DNA from: Musa acuminata AAA Group
Taxonomy: Eukaryota; Streptophyta; Magnoliopsida; Zingiberales; Musaceae
Direction of reading: 5' to 3'
NCBI RefSeq assembly: GCF_036884655.1
Contig: NC_088345.1
Coordinates: 20,393,501-20,457,500, forward strand
Length of the DNA: 64,000 bases
Shown: positions 53,900 to 64,000 of the stretch, one piece after another
Layout: each line of letters begins with the position of its first letter
Numbering within the stretch: position 1 is the first letter of the stretch
Made by a program: the position numbers and the translations under genes
The notes under the pieces: model-generated
What the model saw: only the letters and a program-made list of their open reading frames with translations
Database searches by the model: none
Told to the model about the DNA's origin: nothing

Positions 53900-56151
53900 T
53901 GTTAGGATCGAGAGCACTAAGAGGGGGGGGGTGAATTAGTGCAGCGGAAATCTTACAATAATTTAAAAACCAAAAGCTGCGTTCGTTCAAAAACTATTAT
54001 GATGCAAAAGCAAATTCTCAGTTTGTATCTGAGTGCAGTTTGCGTCTAAGCGCAGATTGCGTTTAAGCGCAGTTTTGCGTCTAAGCGCAGTTTTGCGTCT
54101 AAACTCAGATTTACGTCTAAACGCAGATTTACGTCTAAACGCAGTTTTACGTTTAAACGCAGATTTACGTCTAAACGCAGTTTTACGTCTAAACGCAGAT
54201 TTACGTCTAAACGCAGTTTTACGTCTAGACGTAGATTTACGTCTAAACTTTGAAATTCGTTTGTATACTCGCAGAAGGCAGTATGCAGTTGAAATCAAGA
54301 CGTAAACGTGAACTGAAATCTGATGATTGAGCGAGGAAAGCCGATTTACGTCTGAATGCAGTTTTACGTCTAAATGTTGAAACTCGTTCGTAAAATCGTA
54401 GAGGACAGATTGCAGTTATTAATAGGATTAAAATGTAAGCATAAACTGCAAAGAAGCTCGTTCGTAAAAGCACGGAAAACAGTTCTGCAGAATCAAACGT
54501 AAACGTAAACTGTAATGTATGAAAATACGAATTTACGTCTGAATGCAGATTTGGAAGAACAGCACTTAGAACTTGTTCGTGAAAGCGCAGAGAGCAGTAG
54601 TGATGAGGGAGGTTTGCAGTAATGATAAAGTGCTCGAAAATAAACGCAAACCAGAGATTTAGAGTGGTTCGGTCAGCCTTGACCTACTCCACTTTTGGCT
54701 TCCTCCACCGATGAGGTTGCCGACGTCAACTAGGTGCCTTCCTTCAATGGGCGAAGGCCAAACTGCCCTTTTACAATTTCTCTCCTTTTGACAGGCTTAG
54801 GAGACAACCTTTACAGACCTTTCTCTCCTCACTTTACAATTGAAAACTTGAAGAACAGAAGGAGGAGACTTAAAGGCTTTACAACACTTTTGAGCTCTTA
54901 GAATCACAGAAAAGATCAAGATTTCGGTGTAGGTCTCTATCTTTTCAGTGCTGAATGGGTGGGGTATTTATAGGCCCCAACCCAATTCAAAATTCGAGCT
55001 CAAAACGATCAAATCGATCAAATCCCAGAATTCTGGGATCAAGCGGTTGCACCTCTTGACTGGAGAGGTGGCACCGCCTGGCAGAGCTCGAAGACTGAGC
55101 TCAGGCGATTGCTTCTCTCTGCTAGAGCTCGAAGACTGAGCTCGATGGTTGCATCACCTGGCAGAGCTCGAAGACTGAGCTTGGTGGTTGCATCACCTGG
55201 CAGAGCTCGAAACTGAGCTTGGTGGTTGCATCACCTGGCAGAGCTCGAAACTGAGCTCAGGCTGATGCACCTCTCTACCAGAGCTCGAAGACTGAGCTCG
55301 GTGATTGCATCACCTGGCAGAGCTCGACACTGAGCTCAGGCTGATGCACCTCTCTGCCAGAGCTCGAAGACTGAGCTCGGTGGTTGCATCGCCTGGCAGA
55401 GCTCGAAACTTGAGCTCTGGCGGTGCTACCTCTTGGCAGAGGAGGTTGCACCGCCCAGTCTAGCTCGAAGACTGAGCTCTGGGCGGTAGCACCTCTTGGC
55501 TGGGGCGGTTGCACCTCCCAGCCTCGCAGCCCTGGCGGTTGCACCTCCTGGCTGGGGCGGTTGCACCTCCCAACCTCACAGCCCAGGCGGTTGCACCTCC
55601 TGGCTGGGGCGGTTGCACCTCCTGGTGCAATCTGGGTCCGAATGGTTCACTCCATTCGGCCCAATTTGAATCTTTTCAGGGGCCCAATTGCCCCAAGATT
55701 AAGCTAATGGGATCACCTCCCATTTTCATGCTTAATCATCATGCTAACTACGATTAACTCTAAGACAACTTCTGCAGCTTTGCTCCGATGCGTCAATCGC
55801 TTCTTCCGGCGAGTTTCCGGCCAACTTCCGTCGATCATCCGATAAACCCTCGGTGATCCTTCTGCGGACATCCGGCATACTCCTGGACTTTGCGACGATC
55901 CACTTGGCGAGTTCCGACGAGCTTCGTTTGGCAAGCTTCTGGACTTCTCGGATCTGTTCTCGCTGAACCTCCGACGACCGTCCGAACTTCCGTCGAACTC
56001 TCGAACTCCCAACGTGATCATGATCTTGACTCCGGCGCAACACCTGCTGCTTGTCTTACTCTCATCGTAGTTAATCCTGCACACTTATCTCAACACATAG
56101 ATTAGATAACAAATGACAATTGACTTCATCATCAAAATCCGAGATTCAACA
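53900..56151 (-). repeat. Element D 3' LTR (left copy)
   Basis: Plus start TGTTAGGATCGAGAG, end GAGATTCAACA. G tract 53924-53932, 18-bp minisatellite (about 54017-54250), minus-strand TATA box 54965-54972, box array about 55040-55635 (TGCA core). Confidence 0.95.
54017..54250. repeat. 18-bp minisatellite in D's left LTR
   Basis: Units TTTACGTCTAAACGCAGA/T. Three units fewer than the right LTR. Opens frames reading LRLNAD/LRLNAV on one strand and RRKTAF/RRKSAF on the other; these are not genes. Confidence 0.93.
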
Positions 56152-56943
56152 ATCTCCCCCTTTTTGATGATGACAATCAATTGATAAAGGAGTTGTCCTT
56201 AACTCCCCCTATCTATATGCCATAGTTGAGATAAGTCAACCTTGAATTCAAGACCTAAGAATTCAAGTGACGTATTGATAAATTAGATCAGTTAAACTTA
56301 TCAATGCTCCCATCATGATGCCCATCATGATGTATCTCTTCAAGAATGATGTCAAGGCATGACATACATCATTAAGTTTGTATGATAGTGTTTGTAACCA
56401 TTCATCATGTAATCATATAAAGCTACGAAGGACTTTTTACATGATGCTCACATTTGAGATTTTCTAGTAAGTTTGCATTTTCTTCACAATATCAAATCAA
56501 GATATGATGCAAACTATAGTACATGTTCACATATCTCTTGGTGATGCAAGGATGGCATAACATTGTTTATAGCATCACTCAAGTATTTGCAACTATGACG
56601 TAGATATGATTATGGCAGTTCAGCTATGACATAGTGTTTATCAATTCATATGTTTCTCCCCCTTTGTCATCAACAAAAAGCATGATAGCATTATCAAGCA
56701 TATAAAGGAAGTCATGACACATATATCTCTTTATTGTTTTTGCTTGACAGAGGAAAGTCATTTTCCAAAGAGTTTTCATAAGAGTGTACGGGAACATTCC
56801 ATTTTTAGCATACAAACCGAAAAATGAACTTTTTACATGCATTTGGTTAAAAATATTTGTCACATAATTTGCAACATGTTATTTGATCAAGCGTTGTCAA
56901 GGCATGTAATAGTAATAACATCCGAAAGATAATTTTAACTAGT
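56152..56943 (-). other. 3' noncoding region of element D
   Basis: Homologous to A 7361-8113. Polypurine tracts (as pyrimidines) at 56152-56165 (terminal), about 56203 and 56655-56664. No envelope-like ORF between RNase H and LTR. Confidence 0.85.
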
Positions 56944-59415
56944 TTAAGTATTCGGACACATCAACATTCCTAATTCTCTTCTTATGTAATCAAATTGTTC
57001 TTCACATAGGGGTTTTGTGAAGATATCAGCTAGTTGATATTTGGTATCAATAAACTCTATGGTTACATCATGATTAGTGACATGATCTCGTATAAAGTGA
57101 TGTCTAATATCAATGTGTTTTGTTCTTGAGTGTTGTATAGGATTTTTAGTTAAGCATATTGCACTCGTGTTATCACATTTAATGGGAATATCTTTAAGAT
57201 TCACTTTGTAATCTTTTAAAGTGTTTTTCATCCATACAACTTGTGCACAGCATGCACTTGCTGTAATGTATTCAGCTTCGGTTGTTGATAGGGCAACCGA
57301 GTTTTGTTTCTTAGATGACCAGGATACAAGGGCATGTCCTAAAAATTGACATGATCCTGATGTGCTTTTTCTGTCTAGTTTACAGCCAGCGAAGTCCGCA
57401 TCAGCATAGGCTGTTAATTCAAAATTTTCTGATTTTGGGTACCATAATCCTAGATTGGTAGTTCCATTAAGATATCTGAGTATTCTTTTGACTGCTTTGA
57501 GATGAGATATCTTAGGGTCTGATTGAAATCTAGCACAAAGTCCTACACTGAACATGATGTCTGGTCTGGTGGCAGTGAGGTAAAGTAAACTTCCTATCAT
57601 ACCCCTATAGGTTTTTTGATCGAAGCTTTCTCCATTCTCATCAATTTCTAACTTAGTGGAGGTGCTCATAGGAGTGTCAATGGCTTTTGAATTATTCATT
57701 TTGAACTTCTTTAGCAAACTCACAGCATATTTGGTTTGACTAATAAAGATGCCATTGCTTAGTTGTTTGATTTGTAGGCCTAAGAAGAATGTTAACTCTC
57801 CCATTAGACTCATTTCGAATTCATGACTCATAGTTTTCGCAAAGGATTCACAAAGAGATTCATTTGTAGAACCAAAGATAATATCATCAACATAAATCTG
57901 AACAATGAGAAAATCATTTTCAAAATTCTTGATAAACAATTTAGTATCAACCTTGCCTTTTATGAAATTATTTTCAATGAGAAAAGAGCTAAGTCTCTCA
58001 TACCAAGCCCTTGGGGCTTGTTTTAAACCATAGAGAGCTTTAGTTAATCTAAACACATGATTAGGGTAGCCATTATTTTCAAATCCAGGAGGTTGTTCAA
58101 CATAAACTTCTTCGGAAATGAAACCATTTAGAAAAGCGCTTTTAACATCCATTTGAAATAACTTAAAATTATTGCAACTAGCGTAGGCAAGGAGCATCCT
58201 TATGGCTTCCAATCGAGCCACAGGTGCGAAGGTTTCTTCGTAATCGATACCTTCTTCTTGGTTGAAACCTTTGGCCACTAATCTAGCCTTGTTTCTAACC
58301 ACGATACCATTTTCATCTTGCTTGTTTCTAAAGACCCATTTAGTACCAATTACTAAATAGTCATTTGGCCTAGGAACAAGCGTCCACACCTCATTTCTCT
58401 CAAATTGATTTAATTCATCTTGCATTGCGATAATCCATGAATCATCTTTCATGGCTTCATCAACACATTTAGGTTCAATTTGGGAGAGAAAAGCGGCGTT
58501 GGCACAAAAGTTTTTAAAAGAAGATCGTGTTTGAACCCCCTTTGATGTGTCTCCTAGGATTAGCTCCTTAGGATGAGCATCTATATACTTCCAATCCTTG
58601 GGTAAGGATGTTTTGGAAGTGGATGCAACCAAGTTGCTAGTTGGAGACGGGGTTTCGTTTAAATTCAAGGAATCAAAATTAACATCATCATCAAGATCAT
58701 TTTTCTTAATTTCTGAAATCTCATTGAAAACAACATGGATGGATTCTTCAATAATTAAGGTTCTTTTATTGAAGATGCGAAAAGCTTTAGAAACCGAAGA
58801 ATAACCAAGAAAGATTCCTTCATCAGATTTAGCATCGAATTTTCCTAAGTTATCCTTTTCATTCAAGATAAAACACTTACACCCAAAGACTTTAAAATAT
58901 GAGACATTGGGTTTTTTGTTATTCCATAACTCATAAGGAGTTTTGGTGAGTAAGGGTCTTACTAGGACTCTATTTAAAATATAGCATGCAGTGTTTACAG
59001 CTTCGGCCCAAAAATATTTGGGTAGGCTATGTTCATTCAACATGGTTCTTGCCATTTCTTGTAAATTTCGATTTTTTCTTTCTACTACCCCATTTTGTTG
59101 AGGATTTCTTGGAGTAGAGAAGTTATGGTTGTATCCGTTGAGTTCACAGAATTCTTGGAAGTCATGGTTTTGAAATTCTCCACCGTGATCACTTCTAATT
59201 GACGAAATCATAGATTCCTTCTCATTTTGAACAAGTTTACAAAACTTGGTAAAATGTCTAAAGCATTCATTTTTTTGTTTTAAGAAGTAGGTCCATGTAT
59301 ATCTGCTGTAGTCATCAATAATGACAAAGGCGTATTTGCTACCTCCTAGACTCGATGTAGAGATTGGTCCGAACAAGTCCATATGGATCAATTGTAAGGG
59401 CCTAGAGGTGCTTAT
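56944..59415 (-). pseudogene. pol: Integrase-RT-RNase H of element D (open from 59415)
   Basis: One open frame after the stop at 59416-59418, without its own ATG at the border (the frame reads [17 protein letters not shown]). The integrase core has D in HMDLFGP, D in IRSDHGGEF and E in [10 protein letters not shown], followed by [72 protein letters not shown], catalytic YVDDIIFG. RNase [51 protein letters not shown], ending MLMCPNT. All catalytic motifs look intact, but the stop and upstream shifts uncouple it from Gag. These are the enzymes the gag-only elements lack. Confidence 0.93.
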
Positions 59416-59476
59416 TTAATTCTTAGCTTTGAAGCTACCCCTAATTTGCTTACCTAATTGGCAAGCATCACATACA

Positions 59477-60240
59477 TTATCTTTGATGAACTTGATATGA
59501 GGAATTCCTCTTTACAAGTTCTCTAGATGATACTTGATTGATTAGTTTCATGCTAGCATGACCTAATCTTCTATGCCATAGCCAAGCATCCTCATTCATA
59601 ACGGCAAAGCACATTTCATCACATAAGTCATTGATGTCAATAGTGTATACGTTGTTTTGTTTTAATGCAATCATAGATATATTTTTGTGTGGTTTTTCAA
59701 TGATGCAGGCATTAGATTCAAATCTTATAATATATCCTTTATCACATAATTGACTAATGCTCAAGAGGTTATGTTTTAAACCATCAACTAGTAAAACATC
59801 TTCAATAGAGAGGTTGGATTTGTTACCTATGGTTCCTTTGCCAATGATTTTACCCTTGTTGTTGTCTCCGAAGGTGACATATCCTTCGTCTATGCTAGAG
59901 AGCTTAGAGAATTGAGATGGATCTCCGGTCATATGCCTTGAGCATCCACTATCAAGGTACCATTTCTTGCTCCTAGCTTGCGATTGTTTAGTTTTCTCCT
60001 CTTCGATGGCCATAAAGGCGTAATGAGCAACTTGCTCGGTGTTGGACTCCTCTTCCTCAGATGCGCTCGAATCATCCCATGTTGCTTGGAGCGCCTTCTT
60101 CTTTGTTGTTCTTTTCTTGACTTGGGGACAATCACTCTTGTAGTGTCCCGGCTTTTTACATTCGTAGCAGATTACTTGGTCCTTCTTGGGTTCAAGTTTA
60201 TTTTTCACATCGTTTTTAAACTTATTTCTTTTGAAGAATT
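59477..60240 (-). pseudogene. gag-pol: Zinc knuckle, protease and pre-integrase part of element D
   Basis: The frame entered after the 10-bp duplication carries CYECKKPGHYKSDC, an acidic linker (DDSSASEEEESNTEQ), then directly the aspartic protease with WYLDSGCSRHMTGD and the pre-integrase zinc region (LWHRRLGHASMKLINQ). It terminates falsely after a one-base loss near 59505-59512. In the alternate frame the expected CDACQLGKQIRG follows, up to TAA 59416-59418. Unlike A, there is no coiled coil and second knuckle between the first knuckle and the protease region. Confidence 0.9.
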
Positions 60241-60260
60241 TCTTAAACTTTCTTAAACTT
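60241..60260. repeat. 10-bp tandem duplication breaking D's gag-pol frame
   Basis: TCTTAAACTT occurs twice in direct succession. The corresponding place in A has one copy-length, giving a continuous frame. Polymerase slippage or reverse-transcription error is likely. Confidence 0.95.
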
Positions 60261-61007
60261 TCTTGTCAAAAGTGCCAAGTCATCGTCACAATCCTCATCA
60301 CTTGAGTTTTCTCTCAAGTGGCATTCAGAAGTTTTAAGTGCCATATCCTTCCTGTTCTTTGGAAGGATGTCTTCTTGCTCTTCATGAGCTTTGCAGGTCA
60401 TTTCGTAGGTCATTAATGACCCGATTAGTTCTTCAAGAGGGAAATTTCGCAGATCTTTTGCCTCTTGAATAGCAGTGACTTTAGGATCCCAACTTTTAGG
60501 AAGGGATCTTAGTATCTTATTAACAAGCTCAAAATCCGAAAAGCTCTTTCCGAGTCCTTTTAGACCGTTGACGACATCCGTGAAACGGGTAAACATGTCG
60601 CCAATGGTTTCACTCGGTTTCATTCGGAAAAGTTCAAAAGAATGCAGCAACAGATTGATTTTTGACTCTTTCACTCTACTTGTGCCCTCGTGGGTCACTT
60701 CAAGTGTGTGCCAAATATCAAAGGCAGTTTCGCAAGTTGAAACACGATTAAACTCGTTTTTATCAAGTGCGCAAAATAAGGCATTCATAGCCTTTGCATT
60801 AAGAGCGAAAGCCTTCTTTTCCAACTCATTCCAATCGATCATTGGAAGAGAAGACTTTGAAAAACCGTTTTCAACAAGGTTCCACAGTTCAAAATCCATA
60901 GAAATCAGAAAGATCCTCATTCGGGTCTTCCAGTAAGTGTAGTCCGTTCCACTGAACATGGGTGGACGTGTAATCGAATGCCCCTCTTGGTTTCCGGCGT
61001 ATGCCAT
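60243..61007 (-). pseudogene. gag: Gag of element D, frameshifted at its end
   Basis: ATG 61007 (MAYAGNQEGHS) and 254 open codons: RPPMFSGTDYTYWK, ALFCALDKNEFNRVST, KPSETIGDMFTRFTDVVNGL, LPKNRKDMALKT, then the acidic region SSDEDCDDDLALLTRKFKKV and a stop. The stop is caused by an exact 10-bp tandem duplication (60241-60250 = 60251-60260). Otherwise the frame would continue into the knuckle and protease. The capsid is nearly identical to that of A and clearly related to the Gags of B, C, E and F. Confidence 0.93.
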
Positions 61008-61043
61008 CTCTCTTGGGTTTTAATCCTTTAGAGAGTTAACCTT

Positions 61044-61055
61044 GCTCTGATACCA
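61044..61055 (-). other. Primer-binding site of element D
   Basis: GCTCTGATACCA, reverse complement of TGGTATCAGAGC, two bases from the right LTR. Confidence 0.95.
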
Positions 61056-61057
61056 AT

Positions 61058-63363
61058 TGTTAGGATCGAGAGCACTAAGAGGGGCGGGGTGAATTAGTGC
61101 AGCGGAAATCTTACAATAATTTAAAAACCAAAAGCTGCGTTCGTTCAAAAACTATTACGATGCAAAAGCAAATTCTCAGTTTGTATCTGAGTGCAGTTTG
61201 CGTCTAAGCGCAGATTGCGTTTAAGCGCAGTTTTGCGTCTAAGCGCAGTTTTGCGTCTAAACTCAGATTTACGTCTAAACGCAGATTTACGTCTAAACGC
61301 AGATTTACGTCTAAACGCAGATTTACGTCTAAACGCAGTTTTACGTCTAAACGCAGATTTACGTCTAAACGCAGTTTTACGTCTAAACGCAGTTTTACGT
61401 CTAAACGCAGATTTACGTCTAAACGCAGTTTTACGTCTAGATGCAGATTTACGTCTAAACTTTGAAATTCGTTTGTATACTCGCAGAAGGCAGTATGCAG
61501 TTGAAATCAAGACGTAAACGTGAACTGAAATCTGATGATTGAGCGAGGAAAGCCGATTTACGTCTGAATGCAGTTTTACGTCTAAATGTTGAAACTCGTT
61601 CGTAAAATCGTAGAGGACAGATTGCAGTTATTAATAGGATTAAAATGTAAGCGTAAACTGCAAAGAAGCTCGTTCGTAAAAGCACGGAAAACAGTTCTGC
61701 AGAATCAAACGTAAACGTAAACTGTAATGTATGAAAATACGAATTTATGTCTGAATGCAGATTTGGAAGAACAGCACTTAGAACTTGTTCGTGAAAGCGC
61801 AGAGAGCAGTAGTGATGAGGGAGGTTTGCAGTAATGATAAAGTGCTCGAAAATAAACGCAAACCAGAGATTTAGAGTGGTTCGGTCAGCCTTGACCTACT
61901 CTACTTTTGGCTTCCTCCACCGATGAGGTTGCCGACGTCAACTAGGTGCCTTCCTTCAATGGGCGAAGGCCAAACTGCCCTTTTACAATTTCTCTCCTTT
62001 TGACAGGCTTAGGAGACAACCTTTACAGACCTTTCTCTCCTCACTTTACAATTGAAAACTTGAAGAACAGAAGGAGGAGACTTAAAGGCTTTACAACACT
62101 TTTGAGCTCTTAGAATCACAGAAAAGATCAAGATTTCGGTGTAGGTCTCTATCTTTTCAGTGCTGAATAGGTGGGGTATTTATAGGCCCCAACCCAATTC
62201 AAAATTCGAGCTCAAAACGATCAAATCGATCAAATCCCAGAATTCTGGGATCAGGCGGTTGCACCTCTTGACTGGAGAGGTGGCACCGCCTGGCAGAGCT
62301 CGAAGACTGAGCTCAGGCGATTGCTTCTCTCTGCCAGAGCTCGAAGACTGAGCTCGATGGTTGCATCACCTGGCAGAGCTCGAAGACTGAGCTTGGTGGT
62401 TGCATCACCTGGCAGAGCTCGAAACTGAGCTCGGTGGTTGCATCACCTGGCAGAGCTCGAAACTGAGCTCAGGCTGATGCACCTCTCTGCCAGAGCTCGA
62501 AGACTGAGCTCGGTGATTGCATCACCTGGCAGAGCTCGACACTGAGCTCAGGCTGATGCACCTCTCTGCCAGAGCTCGAAGACTGAGCTCGGTGGTTGCA
62601 TCGCCTGGCAGAGCTCGAAACTTGAGCTCTGGCGGTGCTACCTCTTGGCAGAGGAGGTTGCACCGCCCAGTCTAGCTCGAAGACTGAGCTCTGGGCGGTA
62701 GCACCTCTTGGCTGGGGCGGTTGCACCTCCCAGCCTCGCAGCCCTGGCGGTTGCACCTCTTGGCTGGGGCGGTTGCACCTCCCAACCTCACAGCCCAGGC
62801 GGTTGCACCTCCTGGCTGGGGCGGTTGCACCTCCTGGTGCAATCTGGGTCCGAATGGTTCACTCCATTCGGCCCAATTTGAATCTTTTCAGGGGCCCAAT
62901 TGCCCCAAGATTAAGCTAATGGGATCACCTCCCATTTTCATGCTTAATCATCATGCTAACTACGATTAACTCTAAGACAACTTCTGCAGCTTTGCTCCGA
63001 TGCGTCAATCGCTTCTTCCGGCGAGTTTCCGGCCAACTTCCGTCGATCATCCGATAAACCCTCGGTGATCCTTCTGCGGACATCCGGCATACTCCTGGAC
63101 TTTGCGACGATCCACTTGGCGAGTTCCGACGAGCTTCGTTTGGCAAGCTTCTGGACTTCTCGGATCTGTTCTCGCTGAACCTCCGACGACCGTCCGAACT
63201 TCCGTCGAACTCTCGAACTCCCAACGTGATCATGATCTTGACTCCGGCGCAACACCTGCTGCTTGTCTTACTCTCATCGTAGTTAATCCTGCACACTTAT
63301 CTCAACACATAGATTAGATAACAAATGACAATTGACTTCATCATCAAAATCCGATATTCAACA
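61058..63363 (-). repeat. Element D 5' LTR (right copy)
   Basis: Same parts as the left LTR: G tract (interrupted by C, 61080-61088), minisatellite about 61192-61460 with three more units, minus-strand TATA box 62177-62184, box array about 62250-62850, end GATATTCAACA. Confidence 0.95.
61192..61460. repeat. 18-bp minisatellite in D's right LTR
   Basis: Tandem TTTACGTCTAAACGCAG(A/T) units. It is 54 bases longer than its partner in the left LTR, the whole LTR length difference. Confidence 0.93.
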
Positions 63364-63368
63364 TTAAT

Positions 63369-64000
63369 GAAGGAGAAGTCATTGGAAACAAAAAAGATGA
63401 CACCTCTTAGAAAAAGAGCAAAGAGCTTTTAATGGAAATTCGTTATAGTATTTTATTTTTCAAGCATACTATTATTTTTAAAATAGTTTTTTAAAGATTG
63501 TTTCAACTCAACTAGTTTTTTACTAAAACAAACCGAATCAGAACGCACTTCTGACAATAATTATAAGTTATAACTAAAAAAAAGTTGACGATAATAGGGA
63601 AAAAAGAGTGTTACATGATTTGATTTGGATTATGCTTAATTCGTGGGCACAGACCTTTTGTTTTTTTTGTTTTATCTAAAGTGTCTCACGTGGTTCTCTA
63701 AAATTCCAACATCTTTCTATGTACTTTTTAAAGCCCCTATGTACTTTTTCTTAAGATAGAATTAAAAAAGGTCAAGCCACATCATAACATCTTTCTTAGA
63801 TTTAACGATATATTTCTTTTTCAAAATGTTAATTAAAAAAAAAATTTAAAACATAGTTGTCATGAAAATGAATCTGGAGCTAACAAGTGTTCAACATCTA
63901 ACATCCTACGTATATCATACAAAAAGTGATGCAGTGGTGCAATCAATGTTCTATAAGTATGTTAGTTGGATACCTTCCCTGTAAACTTGATAGATATAAT
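63369..64000. other. AT-rich flanking sequence
   Basis: Genomic sequence beyond D's duplication. No ORF, RNA gene or repeat signature was recognised. Confidence 0.5.

Larger units (their letters stand above)
53900..63363 (-). mobile_element. Element D: near-complete young Sirevirus (9464 bp)
   Basis: Minus-strand copia element with LTRs 53900-56151 (2252 bp) and 61058-63363 (2306 bp) and exact duplications TTAAT (53895-53899 and 63364-63368). Internal order: primer site, Gag, CCHC, protease, integrase, RT, RNase H, 3' noncoding region, polypurine tract. By eye the LTRs differ by about a dozen single bases and by exactly three 18-bp units, so insertion is recent. Three lesions break the polyprotein: a 10-bp duplication at 60241-60260, a one-base shift near 59508, and TAA at 59416-59418. 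No envelope-like ORF. Confidence 0.97.

Noticed and set aside
53987..54473. Long repeat ORFs reading RRKTAF/RRKSAF or LRLNAD (also 14673-14933, 20861-21121, 61145-61685)
   Set aside because: The frame is forced by an 18-bp (six-codon) tandem repeat inside LTRs; it is open on both strands and has no start context or domain.
56944..61007. Element D as an autonomous, active retrotransposon
   Set aside because: The frame is broken by a 10-bp duplication, a one-base shift and a stop, although all enzyme motifs are present.
1..64000. Integrated plant pararetrovirus (badnavirus type) sequences
   Set aside because: All RT-bearing regions show copia or chromovirus domain order with LTRs and integrase; no movement protein or pararetrovirus layout was seen.

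Overview
This is a plant nuclear genome window made almost entirely of nested LTR retrotransposons. No intact ordinary host gene was found. Most elements are Sirevirus-type Ty1/copia (SIRE/Maximus lineage), recognised by the gag and pol proteins, a poly-C tract at the LTR 3' end, a primer-binding site matching initiator tRNA-Met (TGGTATCAGAGC), symmetric CGG/CCG repeat boxes upstream of the TATA box, and several polypurine tracts. The rest is Ty3/gypsy with a chromodomain (Reina-like), part of a long gypsy LTR, and one very decayed copia element. The style of these repeats reminds me of Musaceae (banana/ensete) or a related monocot; this is inference.

Left block (1-27248), a five-deep nest. 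Inferred order of insertion: sirevirus LTR G (26533-27248) received element E (minus; 23990-26532 in view). E received gag-only element B (plus; from 9884 to 23989). B's 5' LTR received sirevirus A (plus; 2581-9883), and A's 5' LTR received a gypsy element of which 1-2580 is LTR. B's 3' LTR received gag-only element C (minus; 14456-23116, target-site duplication CCAAG). The left halves of A, B, E and the gypsy element lie outside the window.

Middle block (27483-49486). A deleted gypsy element H (minus) received Reina-like element I (plus, 30174-48506, duplication TTGAG/TTGAA). I was hit twice: by J, a defective minus-strand member of the same family (32919-38317, CTCCT), and by F, a gag-only sirevirus (minus, 39002-46003, GTAGA). 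Removing J, F and their duplications leaves I at 5922 bp.

Right block (49487-64000). A decayed copia element K (minus, about 50644-53549) carries, between its protease remnant and its RNase H remnant, an intron-less piece of a cellular RGG/HABP4-SERBP1-type mRNA-binding protein gene. Beyond it is the youngest-looking large element, sirevirus D (minus, 53900-63363, duplication TTAAT). D has gag, protease, integrase, RT and RNase H regions but three lesions in its reading frame. The last 0.6 kb is AT-rich without features.

Functional reading: B, C, E and F encode only Gag, yet share LTR ends, primer site and polypurine signals with the pol-bearing type D, so they look like parasites of a sirevirus polymerase. 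A keeps gag but has replaced most of pol with an envelope-like / Transposase_32-like ORF preceded by its own repeat boxes. Only the Gag of C is an uninterrupted full-length ORF; every other coding region is broken.
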